5,091 bases of DNA from Oscillospiraceae bacterium (GTDB taxonomy: Bacteria; Bacillota; Clostridia; Oscillospirales; Ruminococcaceae), in the NCBI GenBank assembly GCA_016303195.1, contig JAEDMD010000159.1, positions 1 through 5,091 of the forward strand, given 5' to 3'. The position numbers and the translations under genes were made by a program. Below, one piece after another: positions 1 to 4,395 of the stretch; within the stretch, counting starts at the first letter, position 1, and every line of letters begins with the position of its first letter. The notes under the pieces are model-generated. The model was not told where the DNA came from, did no database searches, and saw nothing but the letters and a program-made list of their open reading frames with translations.

Positions 1-35
1 GGGGAAAGAACCTTTCCTCAGAAAGTTTTTTCCCC
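1..35. terminator. Long hairpin at window edge, possible terminator
   Basis: GGGGAAA (1-7) is the exact reverse complement of TTTCCCC (29-35). Pairing continues inward: a G-T wobble, then AAC (9-11) with GTT (25-27), a single bulged C at 12, and TTTC (13-16) with GAAA (21-24) around a CTCA loop. This gives about 15 pairs over 35 bases. A smaller inner hairpin is followed by a T-run (26-31), as expected for a terminator of a plus-strand gene lying left of the window. That gene is not visible, so the role is inferred. Confidence 0.45.
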
Positions 36-60
36 GATAATTACGTATAAAGTTACAATA

Positions 61-94
61 AGAGAACTTCCCTTAACGGGAAGTTCTCTCTTTA
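61..94 (-). terminator. Terminator hairpin after the GGDEF gene
   Basis: A perfect 12-bp inverted repeat pairs 61-72 with 78-89 around a 5-base loop. It begins 16 bases beyond the stop codon of the GGDEF gene. On the minus strand the stem is followed by a modest U-rich stretch (TTATTGT, around 61-54). On the plus strand it is followed by CTTTAT, so it may work in both directions. The stem is strong but the U-tract is imperfect. Confidence 0.7.
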
Positions 95-104
95 TGGGGA
101 ATCA

Positions 105-1676
105 TCACGAGATGCCGTCGATGTCTTTGAATTTGATATCATTCAGACCTGATGCGTTTATCATATCCTTCAGGACTGTGATAACTGATGTATTGAGATT
201 CTGTGTCTTTTTGGCAACTGAAGCCCTGAAACCGAATGTGAGCTTGCCTGCGGGAGTATTCTGGAGAGAGGACAGTCTGCGGTGGGCGTCCTTAACGTCC
301 TCCATCATATGCTCTGTATCCATATCCTTACTGCTTTCAACGGATACTACAAATTCATCCGAACCTGTTCTGTAAATCTGTCCCTTCTTGAATACCTGTT
401 TGAGAATATCAACAGTTCTTACCAGCAGCCAGTCGCCTGTGTCGTTGCCGTATGCAGAATTCACGCCGCTGAAATCGCAGATATTGAACATTGCGAAATA
501 CTGAGGAACGGTGTTATTCTCGCTTCCGTCAGCATCCATAGAGAATGCGATACGGTTGCTTACTTCGGTGAGCACATCCTTGAACATTGCTGTATAAAGT
601 GATTCCTTTGTCTTGTTGTTCTTGACGATGGATGAAGCGAGCTTCTGGTTCATCTGTTCCTGTCTCTTGTTGAAGAAGAAGAACAAGAGCATGAGAGCGA
701 TAACAACGATACCAAATACAGCGGTGTATACTCTCATAAGGCTTGTGAGTGCGAATGCCTCTGTCTTAGGATCGTCGAGGAGGAGAAGCCAGCCGTATTC
801 AGGCATATATGTATAAGTTGAAACATACTCGATACCGTCATCACCTGTATATGTGAAACTGCCCTCATATTCCTGACCTCCTCCGCTGATGCTGTCGCAG
901 ATAGAAGCGATTTTCTTGTTGGATGCGTATTCACCGATCATAGCAGAGTCAGCGTGGAAAACGTACTTGTCATCCTTGACATTTACCATGCTGTATGTGG
1001 AATTATCCATATCCTTGATGCTGAGTTCATTCAGGTTATTGATGAGCTGATTGGTGAAGATGCCAAGACCTACGAATCCGAGAGGCTGGTCGTTTTCGTC
1101 GAATACAGCCTTATACATGGAAACTATCTGCTTGCTGGTAGCAGGAGAGATTATCATACCTGCGTTGTAAACGCCGTCCTTTCCTGCGGCAATAAGTGAA
1201 TTCTGGAGCTGCTGGAGCGGAGCGAGTTCTTTACGTGTGGTCATTCCTACAACGTTTCTGTTGGTATGTGTGATACAGTGAGTGGACCATTCACCTATCC
1301 AGATACCTTCGAGATTATCAATATCGGCTGAGAAATCCTCGGTGTAGAGCTGTGCATTCTCTACGATAGCCTTGCTGTCGGCATCTGTGAGGATATCGGT
1401 ATCGCCGTTAAGTTCGTTAGCTCTGTTAAGTATATCCTTTACCTGCTGAGCCTTGCCGAAATATGTAAGTGTCTTCTCGGCATTTTTTACATAGCTTTCA
1501 ATGATCTGGGCACGTTCGTCGGTGAGAGTCTTCATATGCTCTATGGTATTGTTTCTTGTGGCTTTGGAAACTGTCATAATTATTCCAAGAGTAATGATGA
1601 CCATAACGACGAGCTGAATGATAAGCAGCAGGTTCAAGGTCGATATTTTCTTATTCTCTTTAATTTTCTCGTTCAT
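105..1676 (-). CDS. Membrane sensor with probable dCACHE and degenerate GGDEF domain
   Basis: This 523-residue protein has a membrane segment at about 14-36, an extracytoplasmic region of about 275 residues resembling Clostridial dCACHE sensors, a second membrane segment at about 314-336, and a C-terminal GGDEF-type domain (about 360-523). The start of that domain is recognisable (DVLTEVSNRIAF, 367-378). The signature is GSDEF (438-442) rather than GGDEF. The residue aligning with the metal-binding Asp of PleD (D327) is Asn398, while the guanine-binding positions N406 and D415 are kept. No RxxD inhibitory site lies at the usual distance, and the usual C-terminal ALYxAKxxGRN segment is missing. 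It may therefore bind GTP or act as a signalling platform without making cyclic di-GMP. It lies 66 bases downstream of the deaminase-like gene and is probably co-transcribed. The ATG has GAAAGGA 8 bases upstream. Domain type is confident, catalytic loss is inferred. Confidence 0.9.
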   Translation of the reverse strand: MNEKIKENKKISTLNLLLIIQLVVMVIITLGIIMTVSKATRNNTIEHMKTLTDERAQIIESYVKNAEKTLTYFGKAQQVKDILNRANELNGDTDILTDADSKAIVENAQLYTEDFSADIDNLEGIWIGEWSTHCITHTNRNVVGMTTRKELAPLQQLQNSLIAAGKDGVYNAGMIISPATSKQIVSMYKAVFDENDQPLGFVGLGIFTNQLINNLNELSIKDMDNSTYSMVNVKDDKYVFHADSAMIGEYASNKKIASICDSISGGGQEYEGSFTYTGDDGIEYVSTYTYMPEYGWLLLLDDPKTEAFALTSLMRVYTAVFGIVVIALMLLFFFFNKRQEQMNQKLASSIVKNNKTKESLYTAMFKDVLTEVSNRIAFSMDADGSENNTVPQYFAMFNICDFSGVNSAYGNDTGDWLLVRTVDILKQVFKKGQIYRTGSDEFVVSVESSKDMDTEHMMEDVKDAHRRLSSLQNTPAGKLTFGFRASVAKKTQNLNTSVITVLKDMINASGLNDIKFKDIDGIS

Positions 1677-1684
1677 TTTAATAT

Positions 1685-1691
1685 TCCTTTC
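1685..1691 (-). promoter_or_regulatory. Ribosome binding site of the GGDEF gene
   Basis: GAAAGGA on the minus strand lies 8 bases before the ATG at 1676. I see no clear promoter in the 66-base gap to the upstream gene, which supports read-through transcription. Confidence 0.7.
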
Positions 1692-1742
1692 AAATCAAAA
1701 AAATAACAATCTGGACGTTACTACGTCACTGATCGGATGTGT

Positions 1743-2381
1743 TTATTTTCTGAATCGTCCGAATAATCCTCTTTTAGGCTTTTTCTTTTCTGTCTCTGTT
1801 TCCACGGTATCTTCATCTTCGTCTGCGACACCGAGAAGGCTGTTTACCTTATTTTTCAGCATAGCACCGCCCGACATATCTTCAGAAGCCCCAATGGGAG
1901 CTTGTGGCTGGACGGGAGGTATAAGAGGCTGAGCGCTGCCTGCGTGATAAGAGCCTCTGTACATCTGTGGCTGTGCAGGATTCTGCGTATTAGTCTGTGC
2001 AGAAAACATAACTGCTTCTGAGAGCTTTATCATGCGGTCGGGCATAATAATAAGGCATTCACCATTCCGTGGGTCAAGGGAAAGGATATAGCCGATACAA
2101 TTATTACACGGCAGCATAGGCGCTCTGTTTTGTGTATTTATCAGGAGCATGGCAGTGATGACACGTTCTCCCGAAGCAAGCATATTCTTCACGGCTTCAG
2201 TTTCAGCATGAACGGGGACAGACACATGGCCGTTGAGTTCATTTCTGCTGATGCCTGTGAATATCCTGCCTGAGGCAGTTTCAACAGCACAAACGGTGCT
2301 GTCGGGAGGGATGAAGTTACCCGATTCGATAAGTTGTATCGCAGCAGTCTGAGCAGCATTAAAAACAGCATCTGTATTCAA
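1743..2381 (-). CDS. Cytidine-deaminase-like protein with disordered, basic C-terminal tail
   Basis: The first 125 or so of 212 residues resemble the cytidine deaminase fold. HAE (58-60) corresponds to the zinc-ligand and catalytic Glu motif, in the His form used by E. coli Cdd. PCNNC (91-95) supplies the two Cys zinc ligands. The residues needed for zinc-dependent deamination are thus present, though the substrate cannot be read from sequence. From about 128 on the protein departs from the family: a Gln/Pro-rich linker (130-165), an acidic stretch (187-198) and a basic end (KKKPKRGLFGRFRK, 199-212) that could bind nucleic acid or membrane. Single-domain cytidine deaminases are usually about 130-140 residues, so the tail is extra. 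The start is TTG, supported by AGAGGTG 7 bases upstream; no ATG is nearby. It is the first gene of a probable two-gene operon with the GGDEF sensor, behind a long leader. Confidence 0.8.
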   Translation of the reverse strand: MNTDAVFNAAQTAAIQLIESGNFIPPDSTVCAVETASGRIFTGISRNELNGHVSVPVHAETEAVKNMLASGERVITAMLLINTQNRAPMLPCNNCIGYILSLDPRNGECLIIMPDRMIKLSEAVMFSAQTNTQNPAQPQMYRGSYHAGSAQPLIPPVQPQAPIGASEDMSGGAMLKNKVNSLLGVADEDEDTVETETEKKKPKRGLFGRFRK

Positions 2382-2388
2382 AAGTTAT

Positions 2389-2395
2389 CACCTCT
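2389..2395 (-). promoter_or_regulatory. Ribosome binding site fixing the TTG start of the deaminase-like gene
   Basis: AGAGGTG on the minus strand, continuing into AT to give a good match to the 16S anti-Shine-Dalgarno, lies 7 bases before the TTG at 2381. This spacing selects TTG as the start. Confidence 0.8.
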
Positions 2396-2531
2396 TATCT
2401 TGATGTGAATAATAGAATAAAAATCGGCGGCAGACCAGATTCCGAGGTACATGAGAGCAGGTAACGGCGCAGCCTTGCACTGTCGGTGTGGAGGGAAGTG
2501 GCAATTTCCTGAGGAACACCGTGAAGCGCCG

Positions 2532-2558
2532 AAAAAAGTTCAGTACAACTCAGAACTG
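2532..2558 (-). terminator. Internal terminator-like hairpin in the leader
   Basis: On the minus strand AGTTC (2557-2553) pairs with GAACT (2541-2537), and AGT with ACT inside it around a TGT loop with a two-base bulge. Six T (2537-2532) follow immediately. The stem is short and AT-rich, so termination would be partial or conditional. It lies about 150 bases before the deaminase start, fitting attenuation or the 3' end of a short RNA of about 80 nt. Confidence 0.5.
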
Positions 2559-2599
2559 ATCGGACCATCCTGATCGAGCGACATCATTTCAGGGGCATG

Positions 2600-2620
2600 A
2601 ATGATAGAAGCTCTATCGTT
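2600..2620. promoter_or_regulatory. Palindrome over the leader start site, possible operator
   Basis: GATAGA (2617-2612, minus) and TCTATC (2608-2603) form a perfect 6-bp inverted repeat with a 3-base spacer. After one mismatch, AA and TT extend it to 21 bases. It starts directly after the -10 box and covers the predicted transcription start, a standard repressor position. It could instead be the first hairpin of the RNA. Confidence 0.4.
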
Positions 2621-2649
2621 ATTATATTATAGAATCGTAAGAAATTCAA
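2621..2649 (-). promoter_or_regulatory. Housekeeping promoter for the deaminase-GGDEF unit
   Basis: On the minus strand, TTGAAT (2649-2644) is separated by 17 bases from TATAAT (2626-2621). A second TATAAT overlaps at 2631-2626 but sits too close to the -35 box. Transcription would start near 2614, giving a leader of about 230 nt. Confidence 0.8.
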
Positions 2650-2799
2650 CATAAAAAACGCTTATTAGGTGGACAAAATAAAGAATACGAAAGAAATTTT
2701 AAGCCGAAAAATAGCCATTTGTCAATAATTATACTGATTATACTATTTGTAAATCACTTAAAAAATGGCCATACAATGTTTAAAATTGTACGGTCAAAC
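2650..2799. other. AT-rich intergenic block without a gene
   Basis: No credible coding sequence is present. ATTATACT occurs twice in tandem (2728-2735, 2737-2744). A hairpin pairs TACAAT (2772-2777) with ATTGTA (2785-2790), extended by GGCC with GGTC across an A-C mismatch. A weak plus-strand promoter-like pair (TTGTCA at 2719-2724, TACTAT at 2741-2746, spacing 16) has no gene behind it. This may be worn repeat DNA next to the element at 2800. Confidence 0.5.
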
Positions 2800-2992
2800 A
2801 CAGCATTTACTTTTAAAAAATATAAAAAAGCGCCGCAGGCGCACGTTCTGGGGTCAAGGGGGATGTTATCTCCCTTGCAGGGGGTGAATGAGGGGGACAG
2901 CGTCCCCCTGACAAAGTAGTAAAGCAAGCGCAGCGATGCTTTACGGTCGTTTCGCATTAACTATGTCTTACCACAAAAAAAGTAAATGCTGT
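2800..2992. repeat. MITE-like element with 15-bp terminal inverted repeats
   Basis: ACAGCATTTACTTTT (2800-2814) is the exact reverse complement of 2978-2992. The 193-bp interval holds four GC-rich hairpins: GCGCC/GGCGC (2830-2842); CAAGGGGGAT with ATCTCCCTTG (2855-2877, one wobble pair); AGGGGGAC/GTCCCCCT (2891-2909); GTAAAGCA/TGCTTTAC (2919-2944). No transposase is encoded. Beyond the perfect repeats both flanks carry ACGG in inverted orientation with different spacing. I found no clear target-site duplication. Perfect termini, small size and no coding capacity fit a non-autonomous mobile element or an intergenic palindromic repeat family. Similar GC-rich hairpin clusters are, from memory, common in Ruminococcus and relatives; copy number in this genome is not known. 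Two short open frames crossing it look artefactual. Confidence 0.65.
2816..2842 (-). terminator. Terminator-like hairpin inside the repeat element
   Basis: On the minus strand GCGCC-TGC-GGCGC (2842-2830) is followed by TTTTTTATATTTTTT (2829-2815), a textbook intrinsic terminator shape. No minus-strand gene lies just upstream of it, so it probably belongs to the repeat, where it would insulate the deaminase leader promoter from minus-strand read-through. Confidence 0.6.
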
Positions 2993-3018
2993 TGCCGTGA
3001 GAAATGACTCTGTAATTG

Positions 3019-3047
3019 TTGACTTTAGCAGATTAATGTGGTATAAT
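3019..3047 (+). promoter_or_regulatory. Housekeeping promoter of the GNAT gene
   Basis: TTGACT (3019-3024) is separated by 17 bases from TATAAT (3042-3047). The start would be near 3054, leaving a leader of about 23 bases. GATTA (3031-3035) and TAATC (3044-3048) form a small inverted repeat over the -10 box. The promoter starts 26 bases beyond the right end of the MITE-like element. Confidence 0.85.
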
Positions 3048-3062
3048 CAAAAAAAATAAAAT

Positions 3063-3068
3063 GGGAGG
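3063..3068 (+). promoter_or_regulatory. Ribosome binding site fixing the TTG start of the GNAT gene
   Basis: GGGAGG ends 8 bases before the TTG at 3077. The ATG at 3061 is out of frame with the gene, so TTG is the supported start. Confidence 0.8.
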
Positions 3069-3076
3069 CGGAAGCA

Positions 3077-3568
3077 TTGGAAATACGGTATGTCAACGAA
3101 ACCGATGACCTCGGACAGATAAGCAGTATCTATGAACAGAGCTGGCGGAAAACCTATAGGGGAATGCTTCCGTCACGTTATCTGAAAAAGATCCCCGAAG
3201 GCAACTGGACGGAACGCATAAACCATTTTGGCTCACGTTCAATGGTTATGGTCAGCGGCGGCGAATACATCGGAACGGTCAGCTTCGGCGAGTGCAGAAT
3301 GGAGCAATACAGCGGATGGGGCGAGATATATTCGCTCTACCTCCTTCCGCAGTACACGGGAAAAGGCCTCGGCAAGCGCCTTATGGACAGGGCGCTCTCC
3401 GAAATGAAAGAGAAAGGCTTCACAAATATACTTCTGTTTGCGCTTGAGCAGAATCTTACTGCACGGAAGTTTTACGAAAACTACGGTTTCACCCTCAGCG
3501 GCGACATGATGAAGAAGAAATTCGGACATAAGAATGTCACTCAGGTCATGTATACAATTAAAATATAA
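3077..3568 (+). CDS. GNAT-family N-acetyltransferase
   Basis: This 163-residue cytoplasmic protein is a single GNAT domain of normal length. Such enzymes move the acetyl group of acetyl-CoA to an amine. Motif A is clear: IYSLYLLPQYTGKGLG (84-99), with the Q-x-x-G-x-G-x-G pyrophosphate loop at 92-99 and the following helix KRLMDRAL. Motif B is N126-x-x-A129-x-x-F132-Y133-E-x-x-G137-F138. The N-terminal SWRKTYRGMLPSRYL (22-36) is typical of a broad GNAT group with small-molecule or unknown substrates, so the acceptor cannot be named. The start is TTG, backed by a strong ribosome binding site and by residues MEIRYV, which begin the first GNAT strand. It has its own promoter and terminator, so it is monocistronic. 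Confidence 0.93.
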   Translation: MEIRYVNETDDLGQISSIYEQSWRKTYRGMLPSRYLKKIPEGNWTERINHFGSRSMVMVSGGEYIGTVSFGECRMEQYSGWGEIYSLYLLPQYTGKGLGKRLMDRALSEMKEKGFTNILLFALEQNLTARKFYENYGFTLSGDMMKKKFGHKNVTQVMYTIKI

Positions 3569-3575
3569 AGAAAAT

Positions 3576-3610
3576 TGCCCGATGCAGAAAAAACATCGGG
3601 CATTTATAAT
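3576..3610 (+). terminator. Terminator of the GNAT gene
   Basis: TGCCCGATG (3576-3584) pairs perfectly with CATCGGGCA (3594-3602) around a 9-base A-rich loop, followed by TTTATAAT. It starts 8 bases after the GNAT stop. On the minus strand the stem is followed by ATTTTCTTT, so it could also stop transcripts from the convergent DUF1508 gene. Confidence 0.88.
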
Positions 3611-3630
3611 ATAGAGAGGTATAGGGCTTG

Positions 3631-3658
3631 GAAAATGGCGGTATAATGAAAATACCGC
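3631..3658 (-). terminator. Terminator of the DUF1508 gene
   Basis: GCGGTAT (3638-3644) pairs with ATACCGC (3652-3658) around a 7-base loop. On the minus strand the stem is followed by CATTTTCC. It begins 10 bases beyond the DUF1508 stop. The T-run is short, so the GNAT terminator beyond it may act as a back-up. Confidence 0.6.
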
Positions 3659-3667
3659 AGTATAACG

Positions 3668-4042
3668 TCAGATCGGCTCGATAACAGGAGCGTTCACAGC
3701 ATTTCGCTTAACGCTTTCGATGCCGTTCTTGCAGCTGTCTTTCTTGACATAGCCTTCACTTACGGCGATGATCTGACCATTGCTTGATTTCAAGCGGAAT
3801 CTGAATTCTCCCACTTTGTCCTTGTAAATCTCGAACTTGGGGTTAGTTTTCTCCGAAGCGGCGGTGATAGTCTGATCTTCCACATCTGCGAGGGGAGCAT
3901 TTTTTGCGACACTTGCTATCCCTGTTTTGACAGAGGCAAGGGAGTTGTAAACTTCGCCGCCTGTGGCAATTATCTGACCGTTGATCGCTTTCAGATCAAA
4001 AATAAAGCCTGTACTTATAGATTTGATGATAAATTTTCCCAT
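3668..4042 (-). CDS. YegP-type DUF1508 (UPF0339) tandem-repeat protein
   Basis: This small soluble protein of 124 residues is made of two DUF1508 repeats. The second (about 67-116) is close to the family pattern: KFEIYKDKVGEFRFRLKSSN, then GQIIAVSEGY and NGIESVKRNA. The first (1-49) has the same layout, MGKFIIKSISTGFIFDLKA, NGQIIATGGEVY and GIASVAKNA, but is more divergent. A linker of about 17 residues joins them. The family has no established biochemical role; E. coli YegP is the namesake. The start is placed at the ATG at 4042 because family members begin MGKF and AGGTGAT lies 7 bases upstream. Upstream in-frame GTG (4054) and ATG (4051) codons overlap that ribosome binding site and are rejected. 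It is monocistronic, with a perfect-consensus promoter, which suggests high expression. Confidence 0.92.
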   Translation of the reverse strand: MGKFIIKSISTGFIFDLKAINGQIIATGGEVYNSLASVKTGIASVAKNAPLADVEDQTITAASEKTNPKFEIYKDKVGEFRFRLKSSNGQIIAVSEGYVKKDSCKNGIESVKRNAVNAPVIEPI

Positions 4043-4141
4043 GATCTGCATCACCTTTCTGCAGTTTGAACAGTAAGCGATACTGCCTTGCTGCGTTTAG
4101 TAACTCTCCGCATCCATCCCACTGATTCTTCGGAGTGCTCT
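4043..4141 (-). other. 5' untranslated leader of the DUF1508 gene
   Basis: The predicted start near 4141 gives a leader of about 99 bases. It can form small hairpins only: CACT with AGTG near the 5' end, and CAGTA with TACTG around a 5-base loop nearer the gene. I see no riboswitch signature or U-tract. Confidence 0.45.
4050..4059 (-). promoter_or_regulatory. Ribosome binding site deciding the DUF1508 start
   Basis: GAAAGGTGAT on the minus strand ends 7 bases before the ATG at 4042. It contains the GTG at 4054 and part of the ATG at 4051, so those codons cannot be the start if this site is used. Confidence 0.75.
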
Positions 4142-4147
4142 GATATA

Positions 4148-4176
4148 ATTATAACCTAAAATCTTATGTTTGTCAA
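4148..4176 (-). promoter_or_regulatory. Perfect-consensus promoter of the DUF1508 gene
   Basis: On the minus strand TTGACA (4176-4171) is followed after exactly 17 bases by TATAAT (4153-4148). Both boxes and the spacing match the housekeeping sigma consensus fully, indicating a strong promoter. Confidence 0.92.
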
Positions 4177-4218
4177 CAGATTTTATGCAAATTAACGAAT
4201 TATTTACAACACAGCCGT

Positions 4219-4233
4219 TAAACAGCGTGTTTA
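4219..4233. promoter_or_regulatory. Palindrome in the divergent intergenic region
   Basis: TAAACA (4219-4224) and TGTTTA (4228-4233) form a perfect inverted repeat with a GCG spacer; G4217 and C4235 extend it after one mismatch. It lies about 43 bases upstream of the DUF1508 -35 box and about 94 bases upstream of the TetR -35 box, so it could be a regulator binding site. Its TGTTTA arms resemble, but do not equal, the TGTTA half-sites at the TetR promoter. Confidence 0.35.
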
Positions 4234-4326
4234 CCGCAGTTATCATCAAAATCGGATATAGGATATAGATAATTTATATATCAACTTTTTCTTTTTGTGA
4301 GAAATGACGAATATTTTATCTGCCTA

Positions 4327-4355
4327 TTGACATTCAGTGCATGAAATGGTAACAT
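4327..4355 (+). promoter_or_regulatory. Promoter of the TetR-family gene
   Basis: TTGACA (4327-4332) is separated by 17 bases from TAACAT (4350-4355). The -35 box is perfect and the -10 box weak. The -10 box and the start region overlap a long palindrome. Confidence 0.75.
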
Positions 4356-4381
4356 AACAGTGTTAGGTAACAGCGTTATGT
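4352..4381. promoter_or_regulatory. Probable TetR operator, nested palindrome
   Basis: ACATAAC (4352-4358) mirrors GTTATGT (4375-4381), and inside it TGTTA (4361-4365) mirrors TAACA (4368-4372). Two-base gaps separate the arms and the centre is GG. Of 30 positions 24 are symmetric. GGTAACA is also repeated directly at 4348 and 4366. The site overlaps the -10 box and transcription start, and ends 14 bases before the ATG, so binding would block initiation. Length and position fit autoregulation by the TetR-family protein; binding is inferred. Confidence 0.7.
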
Positions 4382-4395
4382 GAAAGGGGGAGAAT

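Larger units (their letters stand above)
2382..2614 (-). ncRNA. Structured leader RNA or small RNA, class not recognised
   Basis: This is the 5' region of the deaminase-GGDEF transcript, about 230 nt from the predicted start near 2614 to the TTG. In transcript order: ATCATT (2605-2600) pairs with AATGAT (2588-2583); GATC and GGA (2575-2568) pair with TCC and GATC (2564-2558); AGTTC (2557-2553) pairs with GAACT (2541-2537), running into six T (2537-2532); CGGTGT (2521-2516) pairs with ACACCG (2489-2484). The stretch TCGGCGC (2532-2526) can pair with GCGCCG (2470-2465), or its TCGGCG with CGCCGA (2429-2424), which sits directly before five T (2423-2419). These are mutually exclusive pairings next to U-tracts, as in attenuators and riboswitches. 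A separate small RNA ending near 2532 or 2419 is equally possible. I see no T-box, TPP, cobalamin, SAM, tmRNA, RNase P or SRP signature. Confidence 0.55.

Noticed and set aside
1677..1742. Terminator or promoter between the deaminase-like and GGDEF genes
   Set aside because: GACGT/ACGTC forms only a 5-bp stem, and the T-run is 10 or more bases away. No good -35/-10 pair is present.
2382..2614. 6S RNA, cyclic di-GMP riboswitch, T-box or SRP RNA in the leader
   Set aside because: The predicted ends do not pair into a 6S closing stem, and the conserved cores of the other classes are not visible. The length is 6S-like, so a covariance-model search could still overturn this.
2719..2746. Plus-strand promoter in the AT-rich block
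   Set aside because: TTGTCA and TACTAT at 16-base spacing is a weak match in AT-rich DNA with no gene before the better promoter at 3019.
2719..2919. Plus-strand open frame of 66 codons
   Set aside because: It runs through the AT-rich block into the palindromic repeat. Its C-terminal half is a translation of hairpins, and it has no ribosome binding site or recognisable domain.
2830..2944. CRISPR array
   Set aside because: The four hairpins differ in sequence and spacing. There are no identical repeats separated by unique spacers.
2754..2957. Minus-strand open frame of 67 codons across the repeat element
   Set aside because: Most of it is translated hairpin sequence. Such frames are often annotated as hypothetical proteins in repeats, and there is no supporting start signal.
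3239..3529. Minus-strand open frame inside the GNAT gene
   Set aside because: It is antisense to conserved GNAT motifs A and B and has no independent start signals.
4043..4054. Upstream GTG and ATG starts for the DUF1508 gene
   Set aside because: Both overlap the ribosome binding site, and the family N-terminus MGKF begins at 4042.
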